DNA of 62,036 nucleotides from VAZQ01 sp035293945 (lineage in GTDB: Bacteria > Pseudomonadota > Alphaproteobacteria > Rhizobiales > Xanthobacteraceae), in assembly GCA_035293945.1 (NCBI GenBank), contig DATGLV010000032.1, forward strand, positions 1 through 62,036. Direction: 5' to 3'. The position numbers were made by a program, and so were the translations under genes. Below are positions 27,294 through 36,653 of the stretch, piece by piece (within the stretch, counting starts at the first letter, position 1; every line of letters starts with the position of its first letter). Below the pieces are notes generated by a model. The model was given only the letters and a program-made list of their open reading frames with translations. It did not search any database and had not been told where the DNA came from.

Positions 27294-28301
27294 ATGAAAG
27301 TGATGGCATTGGCCGCCGCCTTGGCCCTGGCGATCCCGGCGACCGCCACGGGGCTGGCTCAGCCGGATGATTTCTACAAGGGTAAGGCCTTCACCATTGT
27401 TGTCGGATTCTCCCCTGGCGGCGGATATGACGCCTATGCGCGCGTGCTGGCCCGGCATCTGGGCGAGCACATCCCGGGCAACCCCGACGTGATTGTTGAG
27501 AACATGCCGGGCGCCGGAAGCCTGACCTCCGTGCGCTACCTGAATCTCACCGCGCCCGCGGACGGCACGGTGATGACCACCTTCAATCCGGGGCTCGTGA
27601 CCCAATCGGTGCTGGAGCCGGACAAGGTGCATCTCGATTTCCGCAAATACGCCTGGATCGGCGTCGTCACCCCCGACTTTCGCGTGTGCTACGGATTTGG
27701 TCCTAAAGGCGTGCGCAGCTGGGCCGACCTCATGCAGCGCAAGCATTTTATCCTGGGTTCGACCGCCAAGGGCGCCGGCAACTACATAAATGGGGCGACG
27801 CTGCGGGACGTATTTCATGCGCCGGTGAAGCAGATACTGGGATTTCCCGGAAGTGCGGAGCAAAGGCTCGCGATCGAGCGCGGTGAGCTCGACGGCGATT
27901 GCGGATCCTTCAGCAGTATTCCGCCTGAATGGATCAAGGACGGGAAGGCCCATGTGTTCGTGCGGTTCATGCAAAAGCGGCCAGCCGACATTCCGGAAAG
28001 CGCGGCCTATATCGGCACCTTTGCCACGACCGATGAGCAGAGACAGGTCCTGAAGGTGCTCGACGCCGCCGATGAAATCGGCCGTCCTTTCATCATGTCG
28101 AACCGGGTGCCGTCGGATCGCGTCGCGATGATTCGCCAGGCATTCGACCAAACAATGAAGGACAAGGCCTTCCTGGCCGAGATGGCCAATCAGCAGCTGC
28201 CGGTCGATCCCGTCAGCGGCGAGGAGGCGCAGGCTATCGTGGCCAAGCTGATGAACGTGCCGACGGTGGTTGCCGACGAAGCCAGGAAAATCTACGACTG
28301 A
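27294..28301 (+). CDS. Tripartite tricarboxylate transporter (Bug) substrate-binding protein
   Basis: This 335-residue periplasmic binding protein has a signal peptide at 1-25 (MALAAALALAIPATATG). The mature part begins DFYKGKAFTIVVGFSPGGGYDAYARVLARHL and IVENMPGAGSLTS, the Bug signature. It would capture a carboxylate for a TctAB-type permease, but no tctA or tctB is in the window. I chose the ATG with GGAGG 6 bases upstream; the earlier ATG at 27270 would add eight residues. This protein diverges from the two Bug proteins at 35-37 kb. Confidence 0.85.
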   Translation: MKVMALAAALALAIPATATGLAQPDDFYKGKAFTIVVGFSPGGGYDAYARVLARHLGEHIPGNPDVIVENMPGAGSLTSVRYLNLTAPADGTVMTTFNPGLVTQSVLEPDKVHLDFRKYAWIGVVTPDFRVCYGFGPKGVRSWADLMQRKHFILGSTAKGAGNYINGATLRDVFHAPVKQILGFPGSAEQRLAIERGELDGDCGSFSSIPPEWIKDGKAHVFVRFMQKRPADIPESAAYIGTFATTDEQRQVLKVLDAADEIGRPFIMSNRVPSDRVAMIRQAFDQTMKDKAFLAEMANQQLPVDPVSGEEAQAIVAKLMNVPTVVADEARKIYD

Positions 28302-28698
28302 AGACATCTGCGACTGAGCCGCTCGCGGCGCTAGCGATGCGCCGAGCCGCGTGGCGGCATGGCACAGTACGCAGACGCAGCATCAAACATTGACGCGCGA
28401 CGTCTTAGTCTCGGGATAGCGGCTGCCGGCGACCGCGTGCGCCGGACAGGCCGCATGGCGCGGCTGCCTTGCCGCAGGACGCACCGCCGCACGGCAACCG
28501 CCGGTCGACAACACGCATCAGACTTCGCGCAGGCGCGGCGCGTGGGATGCAGATCGTCGAACCCCGGCACAAAGGGTACGATGGGATGGAGCGAGATCGA
28601 GGCGCGGGAACCGCGGATGTTTCGCCGGGTTGGGCTTGGTGGCCGATCGCAGCGCAGAAAACGGCGCCCAGCGGTCGGCACTCCTGGAGGACCCGCAG
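28302..28698. other. Gene-free interval
   Basis: These 397 bases contain no supportable gene. Open frames here are Arg/Pro/Ala-rich shadows on both strands. The last 15 bases supply the ribosome binding site (CTGGAGG) of the next small gene. Confidence 0.45.
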
Positions 28699-28959
28699 AT
28701 GAAAATGATCTTGATACTTGCAGCGCTCGCGCTCGGCATTGCGGCCACGACAAGCTCCGCCGACGCCAAGGGGTGCATTACAGGCGCGGCGGCTGGTGCT
28801 GTTGCAGGCCACTATGCCGGCCATCATGCCGTTCTGGGTGCGATCGCCGGCTGCTACGCCGGGCATCACCTCGCCCAACGGCGCAAGGAGCAGCAGAACA
28901 ACAGTCAGAGGCAGGAAAACAACGCCCAGCCGGAGCAGTCGCCCTCACCCGCCCACTGA
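28699..28959 (+). CDS. Small secreted glycine-zipper-like protein
   Basis: This 86-residue product has a signal peptide (ILILAALALGIAATTSSADA). Next comes a Gly/Ala/His-rich segment with a repeating pattern (GAAAGAVAGHYAGHHAVLGAIAGCYAGHH) like glycine-zipper membrane segments, then a Gln/Asn-rich polar tail. Family and role are unknown; such proteins sit in the envelope. CTGGAGG lies 6 bases before the ATG. Confidence 0.65.
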   Translation: MKMILILAALALGIAATTSSADAKGCITGAAAGAVAGHYAGHHAVLGAIAGCYAGHHLAQRRKEQQNNSQRQENNAQPEQSPSPAH

Positions 28960-28969
28960 GCGCAACCGC

Positions 28970-30004
28970 TCATGCGGCCTTCTGCTTGGCCTGGATCAGC
29001 TTGCGATTGATCAAGCCTTCGGCGATCTGCACGGCGTTGAGGGCAGCGCCCTTGCGCAGGTTGTCGGAGACGCACCAGAGCGAGATGCCGTTCTCCACCG
29101 TCGCATCCTCGCGGATGCGGCTCACATAAGTGGCATCCTCACCGACGCATTCGTAGGGCGTGGCGTAGCCGCCCGCCTCGCGCTTGTCGATCACCAGCAC
29201 GCCGGGAGCCGAGCGCAGCACCTCGCGCGCTTCATCTGCAGTGATCGGCTTCTCGAACTCGATGTTGACGGCTTCCGAATGGCCGATGAACACCGGCACC
29301 CGCACGCAGGTCGCGGTGAGCTTGATCTTGGGATCGAGGATCTTCTTGGTCTCGGCCACCATCTTCCATTCCTCGCGGGTGTAGCCGTCCTCCATGAAGA
29401 CGTCGATATGCGGGATGAGATTGAAGGCGATCCGCTTGGTGAACTTCTTGGACTCGATCTCGCCCAAGGTGAACACCGCCTTGGTCTGCGCGAACAATTC
29501 GTCCATCGCCTCCTTGCCGGCGCCGGAGACCGACTGATAGGTCGCAACCACCACCCGCTTGATGGTGGCGTGATCGTGCAGCGGCTTGAGCGCGACGACG
29601 AGCTGAGCGGTGGAGCAGTTGGGGTTGGCGATGATGCCCCGCTTGCGGAAATCGGTGAGCGCGTGCGCGTTCACCTCGGGGACGACGAGCGGCACGTCGG
29701 CGTCGTAGCGCCACTGCGAGGAATTGTCGATCACCACAGCGCCGGCGGCGGCGACCTTCGGGGCCCATTCCTTGGCAACCGAAGAACCCGCCGACATCAG
29801 GCAGATGTCGATGTCGGAGAAGTCGCAATGCTCGAGCGCCTTGATCTTGAGCGTCTTGTCACCGAAGGAGACCTCGGTGCCCACGCTGCGGCGCGAAGCG
29901 AGCGCCACCACTTCATCGGCCGGGAACGCCCGCTCCGCCAGAATGGCGAGCATCTCGCGCCCCACATTGCCGGTCGCGCCCACGACCGCAACCTTGTAAC
30001 CCAT
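28970..30004 (-). CDS. asd: Aspartate-semialdehyde dehydrogenase
   Basis: This 344-residue enzyme reduces aspartyl phosphate to the semialdehyde, the branch point to lysine/diaminopimelate, threonine and methionine. NADP-binding motif GATGNVGREML is at 9-19 and the active-site cysteine is Cys130 in IIANPNCSTAQ. SVSGAGKEAMDEL and the histidine region CVRVPVFIGHSEAVN also fit. I chose the ATG giving MGYKVAVVGATG. It is transcribed away from leuB's strand-mate gap; a small secreted protein lies between the two. Confidence 0.96.
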   Translation of the reverse strand: MGYKVAVVGATGNVGREMLAILAERAFPADEVVALASRRSVGTEVSFGDKTLKIKALEHCDFSDIDICLMSAGSSVAKEWAPKVAAAGAVVIDNSSQWRYDADVPLVVPEVNAHALTDFRKRGIIANPNCSTAQLVVALKPLHDHATIKRVVVATYQSVSGAGKEAMDELFAQTKAVFTLGEIESKKFTKRIAFNLIPHIDVFMEDGYTREEWKMVAETKKILDPKIKLTATCVRVPVFIGHSEAVNIEFEKPITADEAREVLRSAPGVLVIDKREAGGYATPYECVGEDATYVSRIREDATVENGISLWCVSDNLRKGAALNAVQIAEGLINRKLIQAKQKAA

Positions 30005-30253
30005 TGTTAACTCTCCTCGATCTTTCTGCCCTGCAGACGGCAAGTCCGCCGCGATCTTTGGGGGTGCTTCTAGATCAATTTCGTGCCGGGTGGAATCCGC
30101 ATCTTAGGCAGCGGCCCTCCCGGCGACGGACCGCTGCCGGGATTGCGCAACCGCCCTGCGCTTTTGCAGCGGGCGAACAGGGTGTTTCACTTGTGGACAA
30201 CGGGCTGGCCCGGCTAGAGTGCCTCTCGGTCCATCAAACCATGTGGGGGTGTC

Positions 30254-30595
30254 ATGCGTTCGAAGACCTTGGCCGTAGCTGCCGTCGGTGCGCTTTTGGG
30301 GATTGCGATGGCGGCGCCGGCAGGCGCGCAGACCGCAAGCGATCCCTATCAGCCCGGCTCCGGTCAGGGCCTCGCCAAGAAGAAAACGAAGAACCCACCG
30401 GCCCACGTGACGGTCGAGAAGCGCTCGTTCCTGGACGCCGGCACCGAGGTCAAGCCCGGGCAGCGCAAGTTCACCGACTACGTCTATCCGCCCGGCTATT
30501 CGCCCACCGCCCCGATCGACTTCACAACCGGCAATATCCGTGGGCCTCTAGTCGGCCCCTGGGACACCAGCCGCAACAATTTCTGGCCGTGGTAA
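30254..30595 (+). CDS. Conserved small secreted protein of unknown function
   Basis: This 113-residue protein has a signal peptide at 1-25 (AVAAVGALLGIAMAAPAGAQ). The mature part is basic and then rich in Tyr/Pro/Trp, ending FTTGNIRGPLVGPWDTSRNNFWPW. I recall similar tails in uncharacterised Bradyrhizobium-like proteins. It sits opposite to asd and leuB, between them. No domain or function can be named. Confidence 0.65.
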   Translation: MRSKTLAVAAVGALLGIAMAAPAGAQTASDPYQPGSGQGLAKKKTKNPPAHVTVEKRSFLDAGTEVKPGQRKFTDYVYPPGYSPTAPIDFTTGNIRGPLVGPWDTSRNNFWPW

Positions 30596-30604
30596 CGCGG
30601 CCCC

Positions 30605-31717
30605 TTAGCGTGCGAGCGCTGCCATCTCGCTGAGGATCGCGGCACCCATCTCGGTCGTGCCCACCACCTTGGCGCCGTCCGATTTGATGTCGGCGGTGCG
30701 CAGGCCTTTGGCGAGCGTTGCGGCGATGGCCTGGTCGATCAGATCGGCTTCGCGACCCATGCCGAAAGAATAGCGCAGCGCCATCCCGAACGACGTGATC
30801 ATGGCAATCGGGTTGGCGAGCCCCTTGCCGGCGATATCGGGTGCCGACCCGTGCACCGGCTCGTACATCGCCTTGCGCTTGCCGGTCTTGGGATTGGTCT
30901 CGCCCAATGAGGCCGAGGGCAGCATGCCGAGCGAGCCGGTCAGCATGGCGGCGACATCGGACAGCATGTCGCCGAACAGATTGTCGGTGACGATCACATC
31001 GAACTGCTTGGGCCAGCGCACGAGCTGCATGCCGCCCGCATCGGCAAGCTGATGCTCGAGCGTGACGTCCTTGAACTCCCGGCTGTGCAGGGCGGTCATC
31101 ACCTCGTGCCACAGCACGCCGGTCTTCATCACGTTGCGCTTCTCCATCGAGGTCACCTTGTTGCGGCGCTTGCGTGCAAGCTCGAAGGCGACGCGGCCGA
31201 TGCGCTCGATCTCGTAAGTGTCGTAGACCTGGGTGTCGATGGCGCGTTTCTGGCCGTTGCCGAGATCGCTGATGGTCTTGGGCTCGCCGAAATACACCCC
31301 GCCGGTGAGCTCGCGCACGATCATGATGTCGAGGCCCTCGACCACATCGGTCTTGAGGCTCGAGGAAGCGGCAAGCGCCGGATAGCACACGGCCGGCCGC
31401 AAATTGGCGAACAGCGCTAGGTCCTTGCGGAGCCGCAGCAGCCCGGCCTCTGGCCGCACATCATAAGGGACGCCGTCCCATTTTGGCCCGCCAACCGCGC
31501 CGAAAATCACTGCATCGGCGGCATGCGCATGATCCATGGTGGCGTCGGTCACCGCCACGCCGTGGGCATCGTAACAGGAGCCGCCGACCAGCCCCTCCTC
31601 GGTCTCGAAGGCGCCCATGCCGTGGGCGTTCATCCAAACGATGAGCTTCTTCACCTCGGCCATCACCTCGAAGCCGATACCGTCGCCGGGAAGAAGCAGG
31701 AGCTTGTGGGTCGCCAT
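30605..31717 (-). CDS. leuB: 3-isopropylmalate dehydrogenase
   Basis: This 370-residue enzyme oxidatively decarboxylates 3-isopropylmalate with NAD+. Motifs are LLLPGDGIGFEVMAEVKKL at the start, FGAVGGPKWDG, RELTGGVYFGEPK, and the metal-binding DNLFGDMLSDVAAMLTGSLGMLPSA. EPVHGSAPDIAGKGLANPIA lies near the C-terminus. leuB, leuC and leuD are all in the window but in separate units. Confidence 0.97.
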   Translation of the reverse strand: MATHKLLLLPGDGIGFEVMAEVKKLIVWMNAHGMGAFETEEGLVGGSCYDAHGVAVTDATMDHAHAADAVIFGAVGGPKWDGVPYDVRPEAGLLRLRKDLALFANLRPAVCYPALAASSSLKTDVVEGLDIMIVRELTGGVYFGEPKTISDLGNGQKRAIDTQVYDTYEIERIGRVAFELARKRRNKVTSMEKRNVMKTGVLWHEVMTALHSREFKDVTLEHQLADAGGMQLVRWPKQFDVIVTDNLFGDMLSDVAAMLTGSLGMLPSASLGETNPKTGKRKAMYEPVHGSAPDIAGKGLANPIAMITSFGMALRYSFGMGREADLIDQAIAATLAKGLRTADIKSDGAKVVGTTEMGAAILSEMAALAR

Positions 31718-31891
31718 ATCGCCTCGCCTTGCCGTTAGGAGCCGGGCGGATTGCTAATGGGCGCCGCAGACAATGGCAAGGCGCCCGCGGCAATGCATGA
31801 CTGGCTGCAACCACCGGCATTCGGTGGATGCTGGCAGCCGCAAGCGGCGCCATTACATCCTAACGTAGGGTTGATGGAGGCATCCGTGCGC

Positions 31892-33148
31892 ATGCCCGGC
31901 GAGCGTCCCAAGGTCGTGATCGTCGGCGCCGGCTTCGGTGGGCTGGAGGCGGCAAAAGCGCTCAAAGGGGCGCCGTCCGATGTGACAGTCATTGACGAGC
32001 AGAACCATCATTGCTTCCAGCCGCTCCTTTACCAAGTCGCGACCGCGGCCTTGTCGCCGGCCGACGTGGCGTGGCCGATCCGCAGCATCTTGCGCCGGCA
32101 AGAGAATGCGACCGTGCTCATGGCCGAGGTTACCGGCATCGATACCGCCAGGAAGATCGTGCAGGCCGATTCGGTCAGCGTTCCCTATGACTATCTGGTG
32201 CTGGCGACCGGCGCGACCCATTCCTATTTCGGTCACGACGAATGGGCCGCGGTGGCGCCGGGACTTAAGCGTATTGAAGACGCAACCCGCATCCGCCGGC
32301 AGCTCCTGATTGCCTTCGAGCGGGCCGAGCTGGCGACCAACGAAACGGAACGGCGGCGCCTTTTGACCTTCGTGATCGTCGGAGCTGGTGCGACCGGCGT
32401 CGAAATGGCGGGCGCGATCGCCGAGGTCGCACGGCAGACGCTCGCCAGGGATTTCCGGCGTATCGATCCGAAAGCTTCACACATCGTGCTGATCGAAGCC
32501 GGCCCGCGAGTGCTGCCAACGTTCCCGGCTCATTTGTCGGACTATGTCCGATCGACACTGCAACAGAAGGGCGTCGAGGTGATGACGCAGACGCGCGTCA
32601 CCAAGTGCGACGCGCGCGGCGTCGACCTGGAAAACGGACGCATTGAAGCCGCCACCATCATCTGGGCGGCCGGAGTGACGGCTTCGCCGGCGGCGCGCTG
32701 GCTCGGCGCCGCGCACGACCGCGCCGGACGCGTGCAGGTCGGCCCAGATCTGTCGGTGCCGCAGCACCCGGAAATCTTCGCCATCGGCGATACCGCGGCC
32801 GTCGTGGGCCAGCAGATTCCCGGCATTGCGCCAGCCGCCAAGCAGATGGGGCAATATGTCGGGCGGCTGATTACGGCGCGCATTGCGGGCGCGGCGCCAA
32901 GCGGGCCATTCCGCTATCGCCACCAGGGGGATCTCGCCACCATCGGGCGCCGCGCCGCCGTCGTGAAGCTCAACTGGCTCGAGCTGCGCGGCGTGCTCGG
33001 CTGGCTGTTCTGGAGCGTGGTCCACATCTTCTTCCTGATCGAAATCAGGGACCGCTTCATCGTGGCGTTCAATTGGCTGTGGGATTATGTGACCTTCCAG
33101 CGCGGGGCGCGCCTCATCACCCGCGTGCCGCCGCAGGAGCGCCCTTGA
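31892..33148 (+). CDS. ndh: Type II NADH:quinone oxidoreductase (NDH-2)
   Basis: This 418-residue flavoprotein passes electrons from NADH to quinone without pumping protons. The FAD site is VVIVGAGFGGLEAAKAL (about 8-24) and the NADH site FVIVGAGATGVEMAGAIAE. The FAD-binding end is IFAIGDTAAV. The C-terminal 60 residues (VLGWLFWSVVHIFFLIEIRDRFIVAFNWLWDY) are amphipathic and hydrophobic, as needed for membrane attachment. I chose the ATG preceded by GATGGAGG at 10 bases; earlier in-frame ATGs (31874, 31751) lengthen it without family support. Confidence 0.88.
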   Translation: MPGERPKVVIVGAGFGGLEAAKALKGAPSDVTVIDEQNHHCFQPLLYQVATAALSPADVAWPIRSILRRQENATVLMAEVTGIDTARKIVQADSVSVPYDYLVLATGATHSYFGHDEWAAVAPGLKRIEDATRIRRQLLIAFERAELATNETERRRLLTFVIVGAGATGVEMAGAIAEVARQTLARDFRRIDPKASHIVLIEAGPRVLPTFPAHLSDYVRSTLQQKGVEVMTQTRVTKCDARGVDLENGRIEAATIIWAAGVTASPAARWLGAAHDRAGRVQVGPDLSVPQHPEIFAIGDTAAVVGQQIPGIAPAAKQMGQYVGRLITARIAGAAPSGPFRYRHQGDLATIGRRAAVVKLNWLELRGVLGWLFWSVVHIFFLIEIRDRFIVAFNWLWDYVTFQRGARLITRVPPQERP

Positions 33149-33258
33149 ATCAGGCGCGCGCAACCGCCAGAGCGGCGCAGAGCCTTCCCCAGGCACGCGC
33201 CCTGTTCCGATTTCATTTTGCCGCAGAGACCTCGATCGGCTCTCGGCGTTTGTCGAAC

Positions 33259-33426
33259 ATGGATAAGGGCATCGTTCGTATGCAGATTTCCCGGTTGCTA
33301 GCTCTCGCTGCCCGTGCTCGCGCAGAGGGTGATTGGCAATTTGCCGCGCAACTTATAGATCAGGCCATGGCTTTGGCGGAGAAAGTGGAGGCCGAGTCCA
33401 AGGACGATCCAAGCTTGCGCCGATGA
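33259..33426 (+). CDS. Small hypothetical helical protein
   Basis: This 55-residue product (MDKGIVRMQISRLLALAARARAEGD...) is likely two helices ending in a charged tail. Its composition and codon use look coding. No ribosome binding site stands out and I do not recognise a family. It follows the NDH-2 gene by 110 bases and could be cotranscribed. Confidence 0.4.
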   Translation: MDKGIVRMQISRLLALAARARAEGDWQFAAQLIDQAMALAEKVEAESKDDPSLRR

Positions 33427-33699
33427 TGCCGCAGCGGGCGCAGACCATGCACGGATCGATCAGTTGCTGGGGACCCTAGCGGCTGGAGCTGCGTGGTGCG
33501 AAAGCGCGTCGGCTGCGCAGCCAAGCGCCGGCCCCAGCCTCGTTAGCGAATCCGACATCGGAAAACGTGCTGGCGGTGCGGGGCCCTTCGGCTGATAGAA
33601 AGTGCCCTCGTGATGCTGCTCAGTCAGCATTTTCTCTCCCTCTACTGTCGGTTTCCACTATAGATGCGGCGGCAACAGACGTCGCGGAGGAGACAAGAA

Positions 33700-35124
33700 A
33701 TGCCCAATCCGGATCTACGCGACTGGGTGGCAGAGATCGAAGCGGCGGATCAGCTCCAAAGGGTGAGCGGCGCCGAGCTGGAGGAGGAGATCGGCGGTAT
33801 CGTCGATGCCTTTCAGCGGCGGACCGGCAACAAGGCGGTCTTGTTCGACGACATCCCCGGATTTCCGAGCGGGTATCGCATTCTGGCGAACATTCTCACC
33901 TCGGTGCCGCGGATCAATATCACCCTCGGCCTTCCCCCATCCGGCAGGGATATCGATCTCGTTGGGTTCTGGCGCCGCACGATGCGCGACATGAAATCCA
34001 TTCCTCCGGTCACCGTCGCAAGCGGCCCGGTCCAGGAGAATAGATTTGGCGGCAACGAGCTCGATTTGCGCCACATCCCGACGCCGAAATGGCACGAAGA
34101 GGACGGCGGCTATTTCATCGGCACCGCCTGCATGGTGATCATGAAGGATCCGGATTCCGGCTGGGTCAATTACGGCGCCTATCGCATCCAGGTGCATGAT
34201 CGCAACGTGGCATCCGTTCACTGCACCAAGGGCAAGCATGGCAATCTCATCATGCGCAAATATCACGAGCGCGGCGAGCCCTGCCCGGTCGCGGCGGTCG
34301 TTGGCATGCATCCGGCGCTGTTCATGGTCTCAGGCCTGGAGATTCCCTACGGCAAGAACGAGTACGATGCCGCCGGTGGCCTATTGGGCGAACCGGTGGA
34401 AGTGATCGAGGGCCCGCTCACCCGGCTGCCTATTCCGGCCAATGCTGAGATCGCGTTCGAAGGCCATGTGCATCCCAACGATCTGATCGAAGAAGGCCCC
34501 TTCGGCGAATGGTGTGGTTATTACGTGGCGGGCAAGCGCAAGGAGACGGCGCTTCGGGTCGAGACGCTCATGCATCGCAACGCCCCTATCCTGCTCGGCG
34601 CCGTTCCCGGCATCCCGCCGGACGATGATTCCTTCTATCGCGGCACCTATCGCTCCGGCGCGGTCTGGAATCAGCTCGAGGCGGCGGGCATTCCTGAAGT
34701 GAAGGGCGTATGGGCGCATCCGGCCGGCGGCAGCCGCCTATGGCTCACCGTCTCGATCAAACAGCAATATGCCGGGCATGCGAAGCAGGCGGGCCTCGTC
34801 GCTTCCCAATGTCACGCCGGCGCCTACGCGAACCGCATCGTGGTGGTGGTGGACGATGATATCGATCCCTCGAATATGGACAGGGTGATCTGGGCCATGT
34901 GCACGCGCTGCGATCCGCGGGAGGATTTCGAGATTCTCCGGGGCTGCTGGACCGGCACCTCCGATCCGATGAATTACGGCAGGGACGACAGCCGGAATTC
35001 GCGGGTGGTCATCGACGCCTGCCGGCCCTGGTCGCGACGTGAAAGCTTCCCGTCCGCGGTCGGATCGAGTGCGGCACTCGCGGCGCGCATCCGCGCCAAA
35101 TGGGCGCACATCCTGCCGGCCTGA
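33700..35124 (+). CDS. UbiD-family prenylated-FMN decarboxylase
   Basis: This 474-residue (de)carboxylase acts on an aromatic or alpha,beta-unsaturated acid using prenylated FMN. The cofactor region is VNYGAYRIQVHD (Asn158, Arg162) and HGNLIMRKYHERGEPCPVA. The catalytic acid region is EEGPFGEWCGYY (Glu264/265 and Glu270, with Arg162 as the likely E-R-E partner). AVPGIPPDDD and the C-terminal GTSDPMN follow the family. GGAGGAGA lies before the ATG. It is more like the UbiD enzymes of catabolic clusters than ubiquinone UbiD, because Bug and oxidoreductase genes follow it. No ubiX is in the window. Confidence 0.85.
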   Translation: MPNPDLRDWVAEIEAADQLQRVSGAELEEEIGGIVDAFQRRTGNKAVLFDDIPGFPSGYRILANILTSVPRINITLGLPPSGRDIDLVGFWRRTMRDMKSIPPVTVASGPVQENRFGGNELDLRHIPTPKWHEEDGGYFIGTACMVIMKDPDSGWVNYGAYRIQVHDRNVASVHCTKGKHGNLIMRKYHERGEPCPVAAVVGMHPALFMVSGLEIPYGKNEYDAAGGLLGEPVEVIEGPLTRLPIPANAEIAFEGHVHPNDLIEEGPFGEWCGYYVAGKRKETALRVETLMHRNAPILLGAVPGIPPDDDSFYRGTYRSGAVWNQLEAAGIPEVKGVWAHPAGGSRLWLTVSIKQQYAGHAKQAGLVASQCHAGAYANRIVVVVDDDIDPSNMDRVIWAMCTRCDPREDFEILRGCWTGTSDPMNYGRDDSRNSRVVIDACRPWSRRESFPSAVGSSAALAARIRAKWAHILPA

Positions 35125-35127
35125 AAC

Positions 35128-36102
35128 TCAGGACGGCTTGAGCCCGATGAAGCGCACGACCTTGGTCCATTTTTCCGTGTCGTCGGCGATGACCTTTTGA
35201 AAGTCGGCCGGTGAACCGGGCGCCGGAACATTGCCGAGCTTGGCCAGGTCGGCCGTGAATTTTGCGTCGGCCAGCGCCGCATTGATCTCTCGATTCAATT
35301 TCGCGACGACGTCCGGAGGCGTGTTCCTGGGGGCGACGATCCCATTCCACACGTCCGCTTCATAGTCGGGCAGGAACTCGGCGATCGGCGGCAGGTCAGG
35401 CAGCGCCTCCGAGCGCGCTGTCGTTGTGACAGCGAGCGCCCGCAGCCGGCCGGCCTTGATCAGCTCGACCGAGGAGGCCATGTTGTCGAACATGATCTGC
35501 ACGCGCCCGGCAAGGAGATCCGCGAGCGCCGGCGGCGCCCCGTGGTAGGGCACGTGCGACATCTTTATGCCCGCCATCATCGCAAACAATTCGCCGGCAA
35601 CGTGGGTTGCGCCGCCGGTCCCCGCCGAGGACATGTTGATCGCGCCGGGATTGGCCTTGGCATACGCGATGAATTCCGGAACAGTCGTCGCCGGCACGGC
35701 GCGATTTACTTCCATCACCAGTGGACTGCGGCTGATCATCGCCACCGGAGCAAGATCACGGATGAAGTCAAAATTCACATTCTCATAGACAGCGACGTTG
35801 ATCGCGTTCGATATCCCGGCGAGCAACAGCGTGTAACCATCGGCAGGCGCATGCGCGACCGCGTCGGTCGCGATATTGCTCGCCGCGCCGGGCCGGTTCT
35901 CGACCACAAACGGTTGTCCGAGCCGCCCTGAGAGCCACTGCCCGATCAGCCGCGCCAGAATGTCGCTCACGCCGCCCGCCGTGTAGCCGACGAGAATGCG
36001 CACCGGGCGGGACGGATAGCTCTGCGCGCGAGCAAGAGGCGCTGCGAGCGGACTCATCAATCCGGCCAAGAGGCAAGTGGAGAACTGGCGTCGATCTTTC
36101 AT
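35128..36102 (-). CDS. Bug-family (TTT) substrate-binding protein
   Basis: This 324-residue periplasmic binding protein has a Tat-like or Sec signal (MKDRRQFSTCLLAGLMSPLAAPLARAQ). The signature is YPSRPVRILVGYTAGGVSDILARLIGQWL and VENRPGAASNIATDAVAHAPADGYTLL. HVPYHGAPPALADLLAGRVQ lines the ligand pocket. It is convergent with the UbiD gene, only 3 bases apart. The ligand is unknown; aromatic acids or tricarboxylates are typical. Confidence 0.92.
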   Translation of the reverse strand: MKDRRQFSTCLLAGLMSPLAAPLARAQSYPSRPVRILVGYTAGGVSDILARLIGQWLSGRLGQPFVVENRPGAASNIATDAVAHAPADGYTLLLAGISNAINVAVYENVNFDFIRDLAPVAMISRSPLVMEVNRAVPATTVPEFIAYAKANPGAINMSSAGTGGATHVAGELFAMMAGIKMSHVPYHGAPPALADLLAGRVQIMFDNMASSVELIKAGRLRALAVTTTARSEALPDLPPIAEFLPDYEADVWNGIVAPRNTPPDVVAKLNREINAALADAKFTADLAKLGNVPAPGSPADFQKVIADDTEKWTKVVRFIGLKPS

Positions 36103-36110
36103 GCCGGTCG

Positions 36111-36584
36111 CTACGGCTCGCTCTTACCCGGGTCCAGCACAACCACCGGTATCTCACGTTCTGTCTTGAGTTGGTAATCGGCGTAGGGCGGCCAAAACTC
36201 GAGCGCCTTTTTCCAAAGTCGAGCTCGTTCCTCGCCCGTCGCTGTTCTGGCCCTGGCCTTCAGCATCTTGGTCCCAACCTGCACCTCGACATCAGGGTTG
36301 GCGAGGATATTGAGATACCAGCCCGGGTGTTGGGGCGCGCCGCCCTTTGAGGCGATCACGAAATAGCTGCCGCCGTCCGTTCCGTAAAACAGCGGGAATA
36401 TGAACTTGTCGCCAGACTTGCGGCCGGTGGTGGTCAGCAGCAGCGCCGGTGCGGTGATTTCACCGCGTCCCGGCACGGCTATCTTGTACATGTGCCCGTC
36501 GGTTCCACCACTGGCCAGATAGCGGTTGGCGTGTTCGACCATCCAGTCCGGCAGGTTCGGAGCGAGTTTCGCTTCGGCCATCAT
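36111..36584 (-). CDS. Deazaflavin/FMN-dependent nitroreductase-family oxidoreductase (DUF385-like)
   Basis: This 157-residue split-barrel protein has LLLTTTGRKSGDKFIFPLFY and YFVIASKGGAPQHPGWYLNILANPDVEVQVG, the signature of the F420-dependent Ddn/DUF385 group. In actinobacteria these use F420H2. In proteobacteria lacking F420 they may use FMN or another flavin. It lies between two Bug genes in the same direction and 8 bases before one of them, so it is probably cotranscribed. Confidence 0.82.
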   Translation of the reverse strand: MMAEAKLAPNLPDWMVEHANRYLASGGTDGHMYKIAVPGRGEITAPALLLTTTGRKSGDKFIFPLFYGTDGGSYFVIASKGGAPQHPGWYLNILANPDVEVQVGTKMLKARARTATGEERARLWKKALEFWPPYADYQLKTEREIPVVVLDPGKSEP

Positions 36585-36653
36585 GGCCTCCCCTCAAAGC
36601 TTAGGGAATATAGCGCTGAGCTCCGGCGTCGGCCAATGCGCCTGCAGGGTCGA

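Noticed and set aside
28718..30010. Plus-strand frame of 430 codons opposite asd
   Set aside because: Low-complexity His/Asp/Arg content and complete overlap with asd identify it as a shadow.
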